Origin: Bacillus sp. BA3
GTDB lineage: Bacteria > Bacillota > Bacilli > Bacillales > DSM-1321
Assembly: GCA_002835675.1 (NCBI GenBank)
Contig: PIZR01000007.1
Location: 80,287 to 144,286, forward strand
Length of the DNA: 64,000 nucleotides
Reading direction: 5' to 3'
Part shown: positions 35,921 to 44,679 of the stretch, one piece after another
Layout: each line of letters starts with the position of its first letter
Numbering within the stretch: the first letter of the stretch is position 1
The notes under the pieces: generated by a model
Told to the model about the DNA's origin: nothing
The model's database searches: none
What the model saw: the letters and a program-made list of their open reading frames with translations, nothing else
Program-made: the position numbers and the translations under genes

Positions 35921-37384
35921 CTACTTAACCGTAATCTGGCCTTGTTCAAGAATACTGTCTTTTACTACCGATGTTTTATTCCCTTTAATGTTAAGCTGGA
36001 AGCTTGGGGCAAAGGTAGATTTATTGTCTTCAAAATAACCTCTGTTTGTCATGTAGCTAGTCACTACAACATTATCACTGCCTGCCTGCGGGATTGCATA
36101 GTGTGCATAGTTCCAAGTGATGTCATATGGATTTAGATCCTGATGCAGGACGATGCCCGTTTTATTTAATGGTTTATATGGGCCAGTTAAGGAATTTGAC
36201 GTGTAACCTAACATGTAAATATCTTGATTATCGATTCCATCAATGGTCATTTTTGACCCTCTTGAACTTGTGAATAAATACCACTTGCCGTCCTTTTTAA
36301 AGATGTTTGGACGTTCGATTTCATCTGTGACCGTATTTGAAACAATCAATGGCTTCATTTCTTTTTTCAATGTATAATCGTCGTTTACTTCAATAATTCC
36401 AATTGCACCGTTTGCAAGTTCAGCTAACTCTTTTTTAGGGCTTTGCATAAGTTTGTTTTTTTCACTCTGGAAGAATTTATTGCTGTTGCCATAATAAGCT
36501 CTATTGTATAGCGATTCTTCGCCTTGGTAGCCATATTCTGTACCCGTATTTGCTTCAAATACAAGGTATTTGCGGCCGTTGTCTTCTACATAGTGAGGGT
36601 CTCTGAAGGTATGATTATCAGCGGAATTTCCGTCCTCTACAAATTTATCTACAGTTTGATAGTACTTGCTGTCTTTGCCTTCATAGATGGATTTGTAATC
36701 CTCAACACCATCCACTTTTAATGTTTCAGAATCTGGCTCTGAAAGATTTACTTGAGCGGTTGTTAACGTTTGTTTCCCATAATTTCCTGACTCAGGTATA
36801 TACGGTTCACGGTTTGTATAGAATAAGCGAACTTCCCCGTCCTCAGTGAAAGTTGCAGAACCTGACCACTCTTCTGCTTGCTCTTTTAGGTAAGGATCAT
36901 TTGGAACGTTTTTATCATTGTCATCAAATACTCTTCCAGCATTCTTCCAAGCATCAAGGGAGTCGTCGCCCACTTTTTTGTAGAATATGTAGATGAACGT
37001 ATCACTCGCGTTTTTAGGATCGCCTGCTAATCCAAAAACGATATGATATCCTTTGTACTCTGCAACAGTTCCATCAGCGTTTTGCAATGGCCATGTATCC
37101 CACACATCTAAATCAATGGTTTCGCCTGATTCCGTTACTTTTTTGGCAGAAGGGATGTTTTTAATTGTGGATTCGTCAAACTTAGGAACGGCATATCTAG
37201 TATCACCGTGCTGATTAATCATCTCTTTCATAGCTGATCGAGTGATTTGTGAAGTATCGTACGTTTCTTTGTAATCTGCCGGATCCTTTGGAGCTGCAAA
37301 TGATTGGGTAACAGTACCGCCTAATAGAATGCCAGTACTGAGTATTCCTGCTGTTGCCTGTTTGGCAAGCCTGCTAAAGTTCAT
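35921..37384 (-). CDS. sacB: Levansucrase SacB
   Basis: Secreted GH68 enzyme that uses sucrose to build levan; 487 residues. The signal peptide covers about 1-30 (MNFSRLAKQATAGILSTGIL, ending SFAA-PK). Catalytic residues: nucleophile Asp in LDVWDTWPLQ, stabiliser Asp in FRDPHYVEDN, acid/base Glu in DEIERPNIFKKDG. Calcium-site residues lie nearby. The start is ATG 37384 behind AGGAGG; 36 more in-frame upstream codons are the untranslated leader. No SacY-type antiterminator hairpin is visible upstream. Confidence 0.96.
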   Translation of the reverse strand: MNFSRLAKQATAGILSTGILLGGTVTQSFAAPKDPADYKETYDTSQITRSAMKEMINQHGDTRYAVPKFDESTIKNIPSAKKVTESGETIDLDVWDTWPLQNADGTVAEYKGYHIVFGLAGDPKNASDTFIYIFYKKVGDDSLDAWKNAGRVFDDNDKNVPNDPYLKEQAEEWSGSATFTEDGEVRLFYTNREPYIPESGNYGKQTLTTAQVNLSEPDSETLKVDGVEDYKSIYEGKDSKYYQTVDKFVEDGNSADNHTFRDPHYVEDNGRKYLVFEANTGTEYGYQGEESLYNRAYYGNSNKFFQSEKNKLMQSPKKELAELANGAIGIIEVNDDYTLKKEMKPLIVSNTVTDEIERPNIFKKDGKWYLFTSSRGSKMTIDGIDNQDIYMLGYTSNSLTGPYKPLNKTGIVLHQDLNPYDITWNYAHYAIPQAGSDNVVVTSYMTNRGYFEDNKSTFAPSFQLNIKGNKTSVVKDSILEQGQITVK

Positions 37385-37420
37385 AAGTTCTTCCTCCTCG
37401 TTGTTTGCTAGTACAGTAGA

Positions 37421-37485
37421 ATTATAGGCGATTCCTAAAAAGAGAGGTATGCCACATATTGATTGAAATTTAGTCGTATATTGAT
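37421..37485 (-). promoter_or_regulatory. sacB promoter with phased direct repeats
   Basis: TATAAT on the minus strand at 37421-37426 has only a weak -35 (TACCTC, 37444-37449). Just upstream, the 8-mer ATATTGAT occurs at 37456-37463 and 37478-37485, exactly 22 bp apart (two helical turns). This is the form expected for an AraC-type activator working next to a poor -35. Confidence 0.55.
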
Positions 37486-37503
37486 ATCGCAATTGTGGAA
37501 GGC

Positions 37504-37526
37504 AAAAAAAGCCCCGGCAAGAGGCT
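37504..37526 (-). terminator. Terminator of the sensor operon
   Basis: AGCCTC/GGGGCT stem (minus strand) with a 5-nt loop followed by T7. It overlaps the stop of the solute-binding protein gene and separates the sensor operon from sacB. Confidence 0.8.
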
Positions 37527-38802
37527 ATTCCTTCGAAAACCTCTCCCAGGACTTCTGATATTCATTGAGCAGCTGATTGCGGTTCAGCTGTTTCCCGACA
37601 TAGAGCTGAGTCGCGGCTCCGAATTCTTCTCTAATTCCAACAGGGAAGTGAAACCAGTTAGATGGGATGGTGTTCCCATCTTTGTAATTTCGAAGAGTTT
37701 CTTCTGCGAGCGGCCCTATATCATCAGTTTTAATGTTCTTAAACGCAGGAATGAATTTGAATTCTTCCGTCATGAAGCGTTTTCCTTGTTCTGACAACAC
37801 CATCCAATTTAAAAACTTCTTGGCTTCTTTTTTCTTTTCAGGAATGGACTGTTTATTTACGGCCCAATAATTTGGAACGCTGACGACAAGGGCTTCCTTT
37901 AAAGGTCGGTCATTAATCGGAATCGGCATAAAACCGATGTTCATGTCAGGCGAAGCTTGATCGATCATCGGCTGAATCCAGTTGCCTTGCTGAATGATGG
38001 CTGCTTTTTCGGAGGTAAAAAGATTCACTTCCATTGTATAGTCCGTTGACAGTGGATTATCGTTTCCGTACTTTATGGTGAGATCCAGCAGGGCAAGGAG
38101 ATCCTTAAATGTTTGATTGGTACTGATTTTTTCCGTTCCGTTATTTAAATTTCTTATAAAAGCATCAGTATCCTTTTGCTGGGCAAAAGCAACATTCATC
38201 AGATGGTCGCCCAATTTCCAGTCTTCATAGTAGCCTGTTGCAAAGGGAGTAATGCCTGCATTCTGCAGCTTTTCGGTAGCTGCTGTCAGTTCAGAAAGAG
38301 TGGCGGGCTGTTCAGTAATGCCTGCTTGTTTAAATAGATCCTTATTATAGATAAAGCCATACCCTTCAAGGTTAACCGGCATTCCGTAAATTTTCCCGTC
38401 CAATGTGACCGGCGTCAGGGCTTCTTTGTATGCTTGATTAATCCAGGGCTCCCCTGAGAGATCCTCCAGATAGTTCCGCCACAGCTTGGCATTTTCATAG
38501 CCGCTGTTTGTAAAGATATCCGGACCAGTGCCGGTCGCCATTTCGGCTTTTAGGTCGGCGAGGTCATCCATTGCGCCTCCAACTGTATGTACCCTGATAT
38601 TGACGTGGGGATTTTCCCGTTCATAAGCACGCGTCATTTCTTCAAATTGAGTGGAGATTTCCACTTTCGGATTCCTTAAATCCAGCGTGATTTTCCGCTC
38701 TGTCTTTTCCGTTTTTTTTGGTGGGGCTTCGTCCTGACATGCAGAAAGAGGCAGGCTGACGGCTCCGATTAACAAAAGGGATAAAAACCTGTTTTTCATC
38801 AT
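37525..38802 (-). CDS. Extracellular solute-binding lipoprotein, orphan sensor subunit
   Basis: Family 1 sugar-binding protein of 425 residues anchored as a lipoprotein: signal MKNRFLSLLLIGAVSLPLSAC with the lipobox LSAC, then a Lys-rich linker. The mature part has typical cluster B features (ATGTGPDIFTNSGYENAKLW, GKIYGMPVNLEGYGFIYNKDLFKQAGI, EKAAIIQQGNWIQP). No ABC permease or ATPase gene is near. Its ATG overlaps the regulator stop (ATGA), so it is translated together with a kinase and regulator. I infer that it delivers ligand (sucrose or fructan) to the kinase rather than to a transporter. Confidence 0.82.
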   Translation of the reverse strand: MMKNRFLSLLLIGAVSLPLSACQDEAPPKKTEKTERKITLDLRNPKVEISTQFEEMTRAYERENPHVNIRVHTVGGAMDDLADLKAEMATGTGPDIFTNSGYENAKLWRNYLEDLSGEPWINQAYKEALTPVTLDGKIYGMPVNLEGYGFIYNKDLFKQAGITEQPATLSELTAATEKLQNAGITPFATGYYEDWKLGDHLMNVAFAQQKDTDAFIRNLNNGTEKISTNQTFKDLLALLDLTIKYGNDNPLSTDYTMEVNLFTSEKAAIIQQGNWIQPMIDQASPDMNIGFMPIPINDRPLKEALVVSVPNYWAVNKQSIPEKKKEAKKFLNWMVLSEQGKRFMTEEFKFIPAFKNIKTDDIGPLAEETLRNYKDGNTIPSNWFHFPVGIREEFGAATQLYVGKQLNRNQLLNEYQKSWERFSKE

Positions 38803-39974
38803 GTCACCCCTTTAGATTCATGTTGATCGTTCTTGTTCCTGAACTCAAAAGGCGTTATGCCGACTACCTTTTTAAATAGCTTTGAAAAGTAGATTTCATC
38901 TTGATAGCCAAGCATGGTCGAGATGGAGTAAATGCTTTTGTCTTTTTCTTTCAGCCACGATTTTGCCTGGCTGATTCTAAGCTCCGTGATGTATTTGGAC
39001 AGGGTCATTCCGGTTTCTTGCTTATACTTTCTTGAGATATGCTCGCGACTTAAAAAGAAGACATTCGACAGCTTTTCCAGACTCAAATCCTCCATATAAT
39101 ACATGTCAACATAGGAAACCATGTCTTCCATGCGGCGAGCGGCATCTATTTCATCCAGACGGTGGATGGATCGGAAGTTTTGTTCCTCGAGCTTTTTCTG
39201 CAGAGCCTGAAACGATGTCCTGATATCCGATAAAGTTTTGACCTGCTCTTCAGTTACAAGCCTTACAGGAATATCGAACTCCTGGCTGATCCATTCCTCA
39301 ACGGAGAGCCATTGATCGCGAATGGTGATAACAAGGCAGAGGTTAAGGTCCGTCTGCAGGGAAAACGCATTTCCTAATTTGCGGTCCGTAAGCTCATTTG
39401 AAAGCTTTTGGATATAGTGATCCGGATTGTGCATCTGGTAAAAGGAGAGCAGGGTCAGCTTATAGCCCTCCGATTCAGGAAGAAACTCGGCAAGGCTGAT
39501 TGGATCTGAACGGTCCCCCAGACATATCGCAGTGGCTAACTGGTTTCTCCGCAGTTTTTTCACATCTTCCAGCACTTCAGCATGTTCAAAGTCATCCTTC
39601 CAGGCCTGTACCGATTTTTCCAGTGTATGATTGAAAGCCTCATACTCAATCGGCTTCAGCAGGTAATCAAAGCTGCTGTGCTGAATGGCTTTACGCATAT
39701 AGGAATAATCGTTATATCCAGTAATGAAAATAACTTTCCCCGGATAGGAAATGGAATCCAGCCACTCAATCAGTTCGATTCCGCCCATACAGGGCATTTT
39801 CACGTCTGTAAAGATAATCTCCGGGCGTTCTTTCTCAATCAGTGATTTTGCCTCATGGCCATTTTTGGCTTCAAATAGCTTGGTGATGCCGTAAGTTTCC
39901 CACTGGCCTAAATGGCGTATGACGTCCCGCACATTGAATTCATCATCGACAATCAGTGCTTTCACCGTATTCAT
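38799..39974 (-). CDS. AraC-type response regulator (YesN-like)
   Basis: A 391-residue two-component regulator. The receiver domain (1-120) has KALIVDDE, phospho-acceptor Asp55 in IIFTDVKMPCMGG, the Thr in VIFITGYND and Lys in YLLKPIEY. The middle linker is about 130-280. The C-terminal AraC HTH pair is about 290-391 (LEKLSNVFFLSREHISRKYKQETGMTLSKYI and TMLGYQDEIYFSKLFKKVVGITPFEFR). It starts within the end of the kinase gene (overlap ATGA) behind GGAAAGGAG. Probable activator of sacB-levB. Confidence 0.93.
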   Translation of the reverse strand: MNTVKALIVDDEFNVRDVIRHLGQWETYGITKLFEAKNGHEAKSLIEKERPEIIFTDVKMPCMGGIELIEWLDSISYPGKVIFITGYNDYSYMRKAIQHSSFDYLLKPIEYEAFNHTLEKSVQAWKDDFEHAEVLEDVKKLRRNQLATAICLGDRSDPISLAEFLPESEGYKLTLLSFYQMHNPDHYIQKLSNELTDRKLGNAFSLQTDLNLCLVITIRDQWLSVEEWISQEFDIPVRLVTEEQVKTLSDIRTSFQALQKKLEEQNFRSIHRLDEIDAARRMEDMVSYVDMYYMEDLSLEKLSNVFFLSREHISRKYKQETGMTLSKYITELRISQAKSWLKEKDKSIYSISTMLGYQDEIYFSKLFKKVVGITPFEFRNKNDQHESKGVT

Positions 39975-41782
39975 CTCCTTTCCTGAAGTAAGTCTTTATC
40001 ATTCCCAAGGGCGGTCTTTATCGGGATCCTCATGCTGACGGAAACCCCCTGTCCGTCATTCGAATCTACTTTCATTTCTGCACTTGGTCCATACCCTAGA
40101 AGCAGCCTGTCACGAATATTTTTCAGGCCTATATGTTCATGCGAATAAGTCCCTTCGTAAGGGGGTGTATAGATATGTTCCCGTAGTCTCTGAAGCTCTT
40201 CTTCCGTCAGCCCCGGACCATCATTCTCTACAGTAAAGCACAGATCATTTCCTTGTTTTTCCCCGTTAATGGACAAATGAGCGTTGCTGTAACCTTCCTC
40301 ATACGAGTGTTTAAAGAAATTCTCTGCTAGGGGCTGCAGAATCATACTAGGAATAGTCATGTCCAAAATGGACTCATCGATATTGATCGAGTAACTTACA
40401 TTTTCACCAAAACGCTCTGTTTGAAGGGAGAGGTACGCTTTTGTATACTCAGCTTCATCCCGAACCCGTACCCATTGATCTGCCTGCATTGAGTAGCGCA
40501 TCATTTTGGACAGCGAAGTCAGCAATTGATAGACCTTTGGTGCATTCGACCTGAGGGCAACAGCGCCGATGGATTGTAAAGCGTTAAACAGAAAATGAGG
40601 ATTGACCTGTGATTTTAACGCCCTGAACTGGTTCTTCCTGTTTTCAATTTCAAGCTTATATTCACGGTCAATGTGGGAATTGATCCGGTTCATCATGTCC
40701 TTCATGTGTGACTCCAAATGGCCAATTTCATCGCTTTTGGTATCATCAAAAGGGACATTCATATTTCCGCCTTCAATGGAGCGGACTTTGCTGCTCAGCC
40801 TCGTAATGGGACGGGTAATCCTATTTGAGATAATGCCTATCATCAGCAAACCCAGTATTCCTACGCCGATGCCGACAAGGATATTGGTATAGGCGGTTTT
40901 CCTGACATCTTCATATAAAGCCTGACTCGACATGATCTTAATCAATTTCCAGCCGTTCAGTGACCCTGATAACTCCTTTGATAAGAGAATATCGTCATTA
41001 TGCCGGCTCCTATTCCCGTCAAGAAGTTGCTTTTGATCGGTAGGAAGAGGTTTTCCAATCAGGGCATGATCATTTGCATACATGACGCGATCTTTTGAAT
41101 CAATAAGCAAAACAGAAGAAGCGTCTCCCTGGACAAGGTTATTGCAAATGCGGGCATACTCGCCCAAATCAATGTCGATTGTAATCATCCCAAGAAACTT
41201 TTTAGAAAGAACGTCTATAATTTTGTGGTGAAAAGTCATCACCATCGTTTTGTCCGATTTTGGAACAATGGCTGCATTATTGTAATTCTCAAGAGGGTGG
41301 GGCGGCTCAATCAAATATTGTGAGTCAGATGTATACAGCTGTTTGATCGGGTCCTGGTTCAGAAAATTCGGCTGATACCTGTGTGTGCTGATCATTGCAT
41401 TATAGACAGTAAATGACTCATTGTTTTTAGCAATATAGAAACGGATCTGCCGGAATTCGTTTCTCATTAGATAAAAGGTTTCGATACTCTTTTCCATGGT
41501 CATGGGGCTGAAATAAATGGAGTCTTCGAAGCCGTTATTAAAAATCCGAAACAGATCAGGGTTGCGGTACAGAATATATGGAAAATCAATCATGTCGTCA
41601 AAATACAGCTCCAGTTCATCCGCATTCTTCTGAAGCTGCTCCCGACTGTTTTCAAGTTCATACTGCTCCACACTGTTTTTTGTATAAGTGTAGATGAAAA
41701 AAACGGACAGGAAATAGGGCAGAACGATGAAAATCAGCAGCATGATCAATAAACGGCTTTGTATGCTTTTCACAGGAGGCAC
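39971..41782 (-). CDS. Sensor histidine kinase (YesM-like)
   Basis: Membrane kinase of 603 residues. Transmembrane helix 1 is about 10-30 (LLIMLLIFIVLPYFLSVFFIYTY). The large extracellular sensor is about 31-295, and helix 2 about 297-318 (ILVGIGVGILGLLMIGII). HAMP is about 320-370. The His_kinase domain has the phospho-site in QVNPHFLFNALQSIGAVAL, and the HATPase has N-box LAENFFKHS and G-boxes. It is the first gene of the three-gene operon and lies next to fructan genes. The extracellular part is where the lipoprotein could dock. Confidence 0.93.
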   Translation of the reverse strand: MPPVKSIQSRLLIMLLIFIVLPYFLSVFFIYTYTKNSVEQYELENSREQLQKNADELELYFDDMIDFPYILYRNPDLFRIFNNGFEDSIYFSPMTMEKSIETFYLMRNEFRQIRFYIAKNNESFTVYNAMISTHRYQPNFLNQDPIKQLYTSDSQYLIEPPHPLENYNNAAIVPKSDKTMVMTFHHKIIDVLSKKFLGMITIDIDLGEYARICNNLVQGDASSVLLIDSKDRVMYANDHALIGKPLPTDQKQLLDGNRSRHNDDILLSKELSGSLNGWKLIKIMSSQALYEDVRKTAYTNILVGIGVGILGLLMIGIISNRITRPITRLSSKVRSIEGGNMNVPFDDTKSDEIGHLESHMKDMMNRINSHIDREYKLEIENRKNQFRALKSQVNPHFLFNALQSIGAVALRSNAPKVYQLLTSLSKMMRYSMQADQWVRVRDEAEYTKAYLSLQTERFGENVSYSINIDESILDMTIPSMILQPLAENFFKHSYEEGYSNAHLSINGEKQGNDLCFTVENDGPGLTEEELQRLREHIYTPPYEGTYSHEHIGLKNIRDRLLLGYGPSAEMKVDSNDGQGVSVSMRIPIKTALGNDKDLLQERR

Positions 41783-41843
41783 CCCCTTTCGCAGAAGGCT
41801 CTTTTTTTTGTCTGATCTTATCTTCTCACTTTAGCATCCTAAA

Positions 41844-41871
41844 ACTATATCAAATGAAAAAACCAAGTCAA
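41844..41871 (-). promoter_or_regulatory. Candidate sigma-A promoter of the kinase operon
   Basis: On the minus strand TTGACT (41866-41871) and TATAGT (41844-41849) are 16 bp apart, about 60 bp before the kinase start. Confidence 0.55.
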
Positions 41872-41983
41872 TCATGCTTAAGTAGGATTCGTGTAAGGGC
41901 ATGTATCCTTATATTTCGCAGTTCGGGCTTATATTATGTTCCAATCTGCCCTGCGCCAGAGATTTGAAGATGATAAGGCAAAC

Positions 41984-42010
41984 AAAAAAGCTGAAGACAT
42001 CTTCAGCTTT
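41984..42010 (-). terminator. Hairpin with T-run behind the permease fragment
   Basis: AAAGCTGAAGA/TCTTCAGCTTT stem with T6 on the minus strand, just downstream of the truncated permease end. Confidence 0.75.
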
Positions 42011-42032
42011 TACAAAAATTGTGCTTTTTCTC

Positions 42033-42154
42033 CTACTTCTTCATCAACAAATACATAAAATAAGGAGCCCCTATTAAAGCGATCATAATTCCCGCAGGTA
42101 TGCCTTCGGTTTCAAGGATGTTTCTTTCGATGGTATCTGCCAGAAGCAGCAGCT
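42033..42154 (-). pseudogene. C-terminal fragment of a FecCD-type siderophore ABC permease
   Basis: The frame LLLLADTIERNILETEGIPAGIMIALIGAPYFMYLLMKK followed by a stop is the usual end of BtuCD/FecCD iron-siderophore permeases. It is directly joined, after a TAG, to a fragment of flotillin, showing a rearrangement point near 42155-42176. Confidence 0.75.
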
Positions 42155-42176
42155 AGGCGCGGATCAGAATCACTAC

Positions 42177-42347
42177 CTTGATTCGCGTTTCTTTCTCTGC
42201 CTCGGCGGTCGCTATATCGGCATCCCTCTTCACCTGGGTAATCCTTGGCATTCCGAGCGATTCAAGATATCCATTTTTATCCCGAACATCTTTAATCGTG
42301 AACGATACGATGATGAGTCCCATTTTAGCTAGATCCTGCGAGGCTAT
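42177..42347 (-). pseudogene. floT: Flotillin FloT, central fragment
   Basis: A 57-codon uninterrupted stretch with IASQDLAKMGLIIVSF, KDVRDKNGYLESLGMPRI and RDADIATAEAEKETRIK, the SPFH-to-helical middle of FloT. Sequence before and after is not flotillin. With the C-terminal piece at 33674-33952 (same strand, correct order) it brackets the sac/lev cluster. Confidence 0.8.
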
Positions 42348-42905
42348 CCGGAAACAATTTGAACATTATGTAAGATACAAAAAAGAACCACTAAAGAGAT
42401 CTTAAATTATATTTTTAGTTGTTTAATTTTAAAAAAGTAATTATGCAAAATAATACGTCTAATTCTATTCACTGTAATTTTTTGCATATACTAATAATTA
42501 ATTACGTCTAATCTGAGTCCGAAAAACGCTCCCGTAGAATTCTCCACAAACCTTGCTGCTAATTTAAATCATTTCAGGAATGCTATTCTGCATAAAGAAA
42601 GAGCTGCCTTAAAGACAGCTCCGATTTTAGCCTGTTAGTTCTATAAGAAAAGCGAACCTTATTCAAGAATCGCGCCCGAGAACGAATATAAAAACTTGGT
42701 GGGCAGGTTTTCCCAAATTAATACATGTCTACTTCTATGGGCGCAATGCACTGTCACTTTTTATTAATAAAGAAAGTTTCATCTCCATTTGGTGGTTAGA
42801 AGTTTCTCTTGTCTCCATTCTGGAAATTTGGGTGATTATCGTGGAATTTCTAAAAGAAGTGTGAAAGGGATTGTTTCCAGGCAATCTCATATCTCTTTCT
42901 CAGCA
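42348..42905. other. Noncoding stretch with one dispersed repeat
   Basis: About 560 bp, AT-rich, without a recognisable gene. It holds copy B of the short dispersed repeat (42571-42650). The rest shows no convincing feature. Confidence 0.4.
42571..42650. repeat. Short dispersed repeat, copy B
   Basis: Contains AGGAATGCT, CATAAAGAAAGAGCTG, the hairpin GAGCTG/CAGCTC and CCTGTTAGTTCTATAAG. It shares the 20-mer AGCTGCCTTAAAGACAGCTC exactly with copy D at 61751-61810. Confidence 0.6.
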
Positions 42906-42908
42906 AAG

Positions 42909-42942
42909 AAAACCACCCCGCGTAGGAAAAAAAAGGGTGGTT
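42909..42942 (-). terminator. Terminator behind the VOC pseudogene
   Basis: AACCACCC (42911-42918) pairs with GGGTGGTT (42935-42942), and the intervening and flanking A runs give T-rich RNA ends on the minus strand. Confidence 0.55.
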
Positions 42943-42972
42943 CCCGATCAATCTTTATTCACCAAACATGGA

Positions 42973-43366
42973 TCCTATTTTGCATTCTCATCAGCTTGAT
43001 GAATTCCGAATATATTCCCTTCGGTATCAATATAGTATCCTTGCCACGCCATTCCAGGCAGTGCATATTTGGGCAATGCGACCTTGCCGCCAATCTCAAG
43101 AATTTTGGCTTCCGCTTCGTAATAATTATCGACACCCATTGTACAAGCATCTCCATTAAGAGCTTGGCCAGCTTCCGGCGGAGGACTTTGACGCTGCATC
43201 AAAGCACCATTTCCCAGGTTCATTCTCATCGCCAGTCACGCTCCCAAGTAAGGCATTCCTGCGAAATCACTCCAATCTTGAAATGACCATCCAAATACCT
43301 CACCTTAAAATTCTTTGCCCGTTCCATGTCATCCACATGAATTTCGAGGTGAACTAATCTTCCCTT
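42973..43366 (-). pseudogene. VOC (glyoxalase-like) protein, frameshifted
   Basis: Joined frames read GRLVHLEIHVDDMERAKNF, then GWSFQDWSDFAGMPYLG with shifts near 43310 and 43240, then NGALMQRQSPPPEAGQALNG and MAWQGYYIDTEGNIFGIHQ. This is a VOC superfamily protein. The expected start codon appears as AAG (43366) behind AGGAGG. With a lost start and at least two shifts it is dead. Confidence 0.75.
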
Positions 43367-43533
43367 GATTACCTCCTAGTTTTGTTCAAAATTTTTCCTC
43401 TTACCGTAAGTTGATACTTATGTAGCATCATGCCTATGGTGTTTATTTATTTTTTTAAGTCTAAGATGAAGCAGGCTTTTCAATTTGAGTTAAGTCACTT
43501 CTTTATCATAGGACAGTTGTGGGAATATCTGAC

Positions 43534-43569
43534 AAAAAAGGCAGCTCCCTGATGGGGGATAGCTACCTT
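43534..43569 (-). terminator. Terminator of the Yellow/MRJP-like gene
   Basis: AAGGTAGCT/AGCTGCCTT stem (minus strand, one G-T) followed by T6. Confidence 0.7.
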
Positions 43570-43581
43570 CGTTTACGATTA

Positions 43582-44679
43582 CTATGAAAAGGTAGGAGCA
43601 GGGAATTCATCAATTCTCATACGAAGTAAACTATATGGTTTTTCCCGCAGGTCTCTTCCATAATGAAATCTCGCCTGCCGATGTAATTGATTCACAATGA
43701 CATATAAGTATTGATCTGGGCCAATCGAAAAAGTATCCGGCCATAAAATTCTGGGGTCATGTGCGATGGTTTCCATTGCGCCATTCGGCAATATCTTCCG
43801 GATACTATTGTTTTCATAGTCTCCCGCATAAACGGTTCCTTTTGCGCCGGTAATCATTCCATCAGACGCACCTTTTTCCCCCCAATACTGCACATATTGG
43901 GATAAATTCAGGTCCTGTATCCTTCTGTCTCTTAGGGCTTCTGTTGAGATCGAGAACAGCTGACGGCTGGTTAGCGGAGCATAAAATAAAACCTTTCCAT
44001 CAGGAGAAATCGCTAAACTATCGGAAGCCAATCTAAATGGGAAAGTCGAGCCGTCCGGGTTTCGATTCATCAAAATTCCACCTTCTACTTTCGGTAAAAA
44101 ATAGGGATCAGGTGAAGTTGATATTGCCCCATTTAACCGTCTAAACGCGTTCCCATTTTCTAAATCTACGACGATAATAGCCCCTGGCCCTCTGGAAGAA
44201 GAATCCGTTATATATGCATAGCCTGCTCTTCCAACCCGAAAATCCAAACGGACATCATTCAGATAAGTTGTTGGCAAGACAACATCTTCTGTAAAGGTAT
44301 ATACTCTCCTTATTGTATTCGTGCTTAAATCAACAGCAACTAATTTTGCTCCCCCTTGAATAGGTTCAGAAAAATTTGGTGCCCCTGTATCTAGTACCCA
44401 AAGTGTTCCTCTTCCATCAGCAACGATACTTTGGACACTGACGAAAGACATCGTAATATTCCCAGTATTAACTAAATTGGTTTCTACACTGGGATAAGGC
44501 TGCAATTCACCCTCAACAATTTCCGCCACAGTAAATTGAACGTCGTCTCCCCATTTCGGAAAGCATACAAAAATACGACCGGTTTCGGAAACGCTGACAC
44601 CTGTAGGCATAGCCCCATAAAAAGCATGCACCAGTTCAAACTGCCCAAAATATTTTTCCATAGGTAACATAGGTTGCAT
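43582..44679 (-). CDS. Yellow/major royal jelly-like beta-propeller protein
   Basis: A 365-residue protein of the major royal jelly/Yellow family, a six-bladed propeller. Motifs: GRIFVCFPKWGDDV, SVQSIVADGRGTLWVLDTGAPNF, LNDVRLDFRVGRAGYAYITDSSSRGPGAIIVVDLENG, DSLAISPDGKVLFYAPLTSRQLFSI, and SDGMITGAKGTVYAGDYENNSI. No signal peptide is seen, unlike the insect proteins, so it appears cytoplasmic. Bacterial members are often labelled L-dopachrome tautomerase-related, but the activity is unproven. Single gene with GGAGG before ATG 44679. Confidence 0.87.
   Translation of the reverse strand: MQPMLPMEKYFGQFELVHAFYGAMPTGVSVSETGRIFVCFPKWGDDVQFTVAEIVEGELQPYPSVETNLVNTGNITMSFVSVQSIVADGRGTLWVLDTGAPNFSEPIQGGAKLVAVDLSTNTIRRVYTFTEDVVLPTTYLNDVRLDFRVGRAGYAYITDSSSRGPGAIIVVDLENGNAFRRLNGAISTSPDPYFLPKVEGGILMNRNPDGSTFPFRLASDSLAISPDGKVLFYAPLTSRQLFSISTEALRDRRIQDLNLSQYVQYWGEKGASDGMITGAKGTVYAGDYENNSIRKILPNGAMETIAHDPRILWPDTFSIGPDQYLYVIVNQLHRQARFHYGRDLREKPYSLLRMRIDEFPAPTFS

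Noticed and set aside
41783..41960. Search for the ATATTGAT direct repeat upstream of the kinase gene
   Set aside because: No repeat pair found, so autoregulation through that site is not supported.
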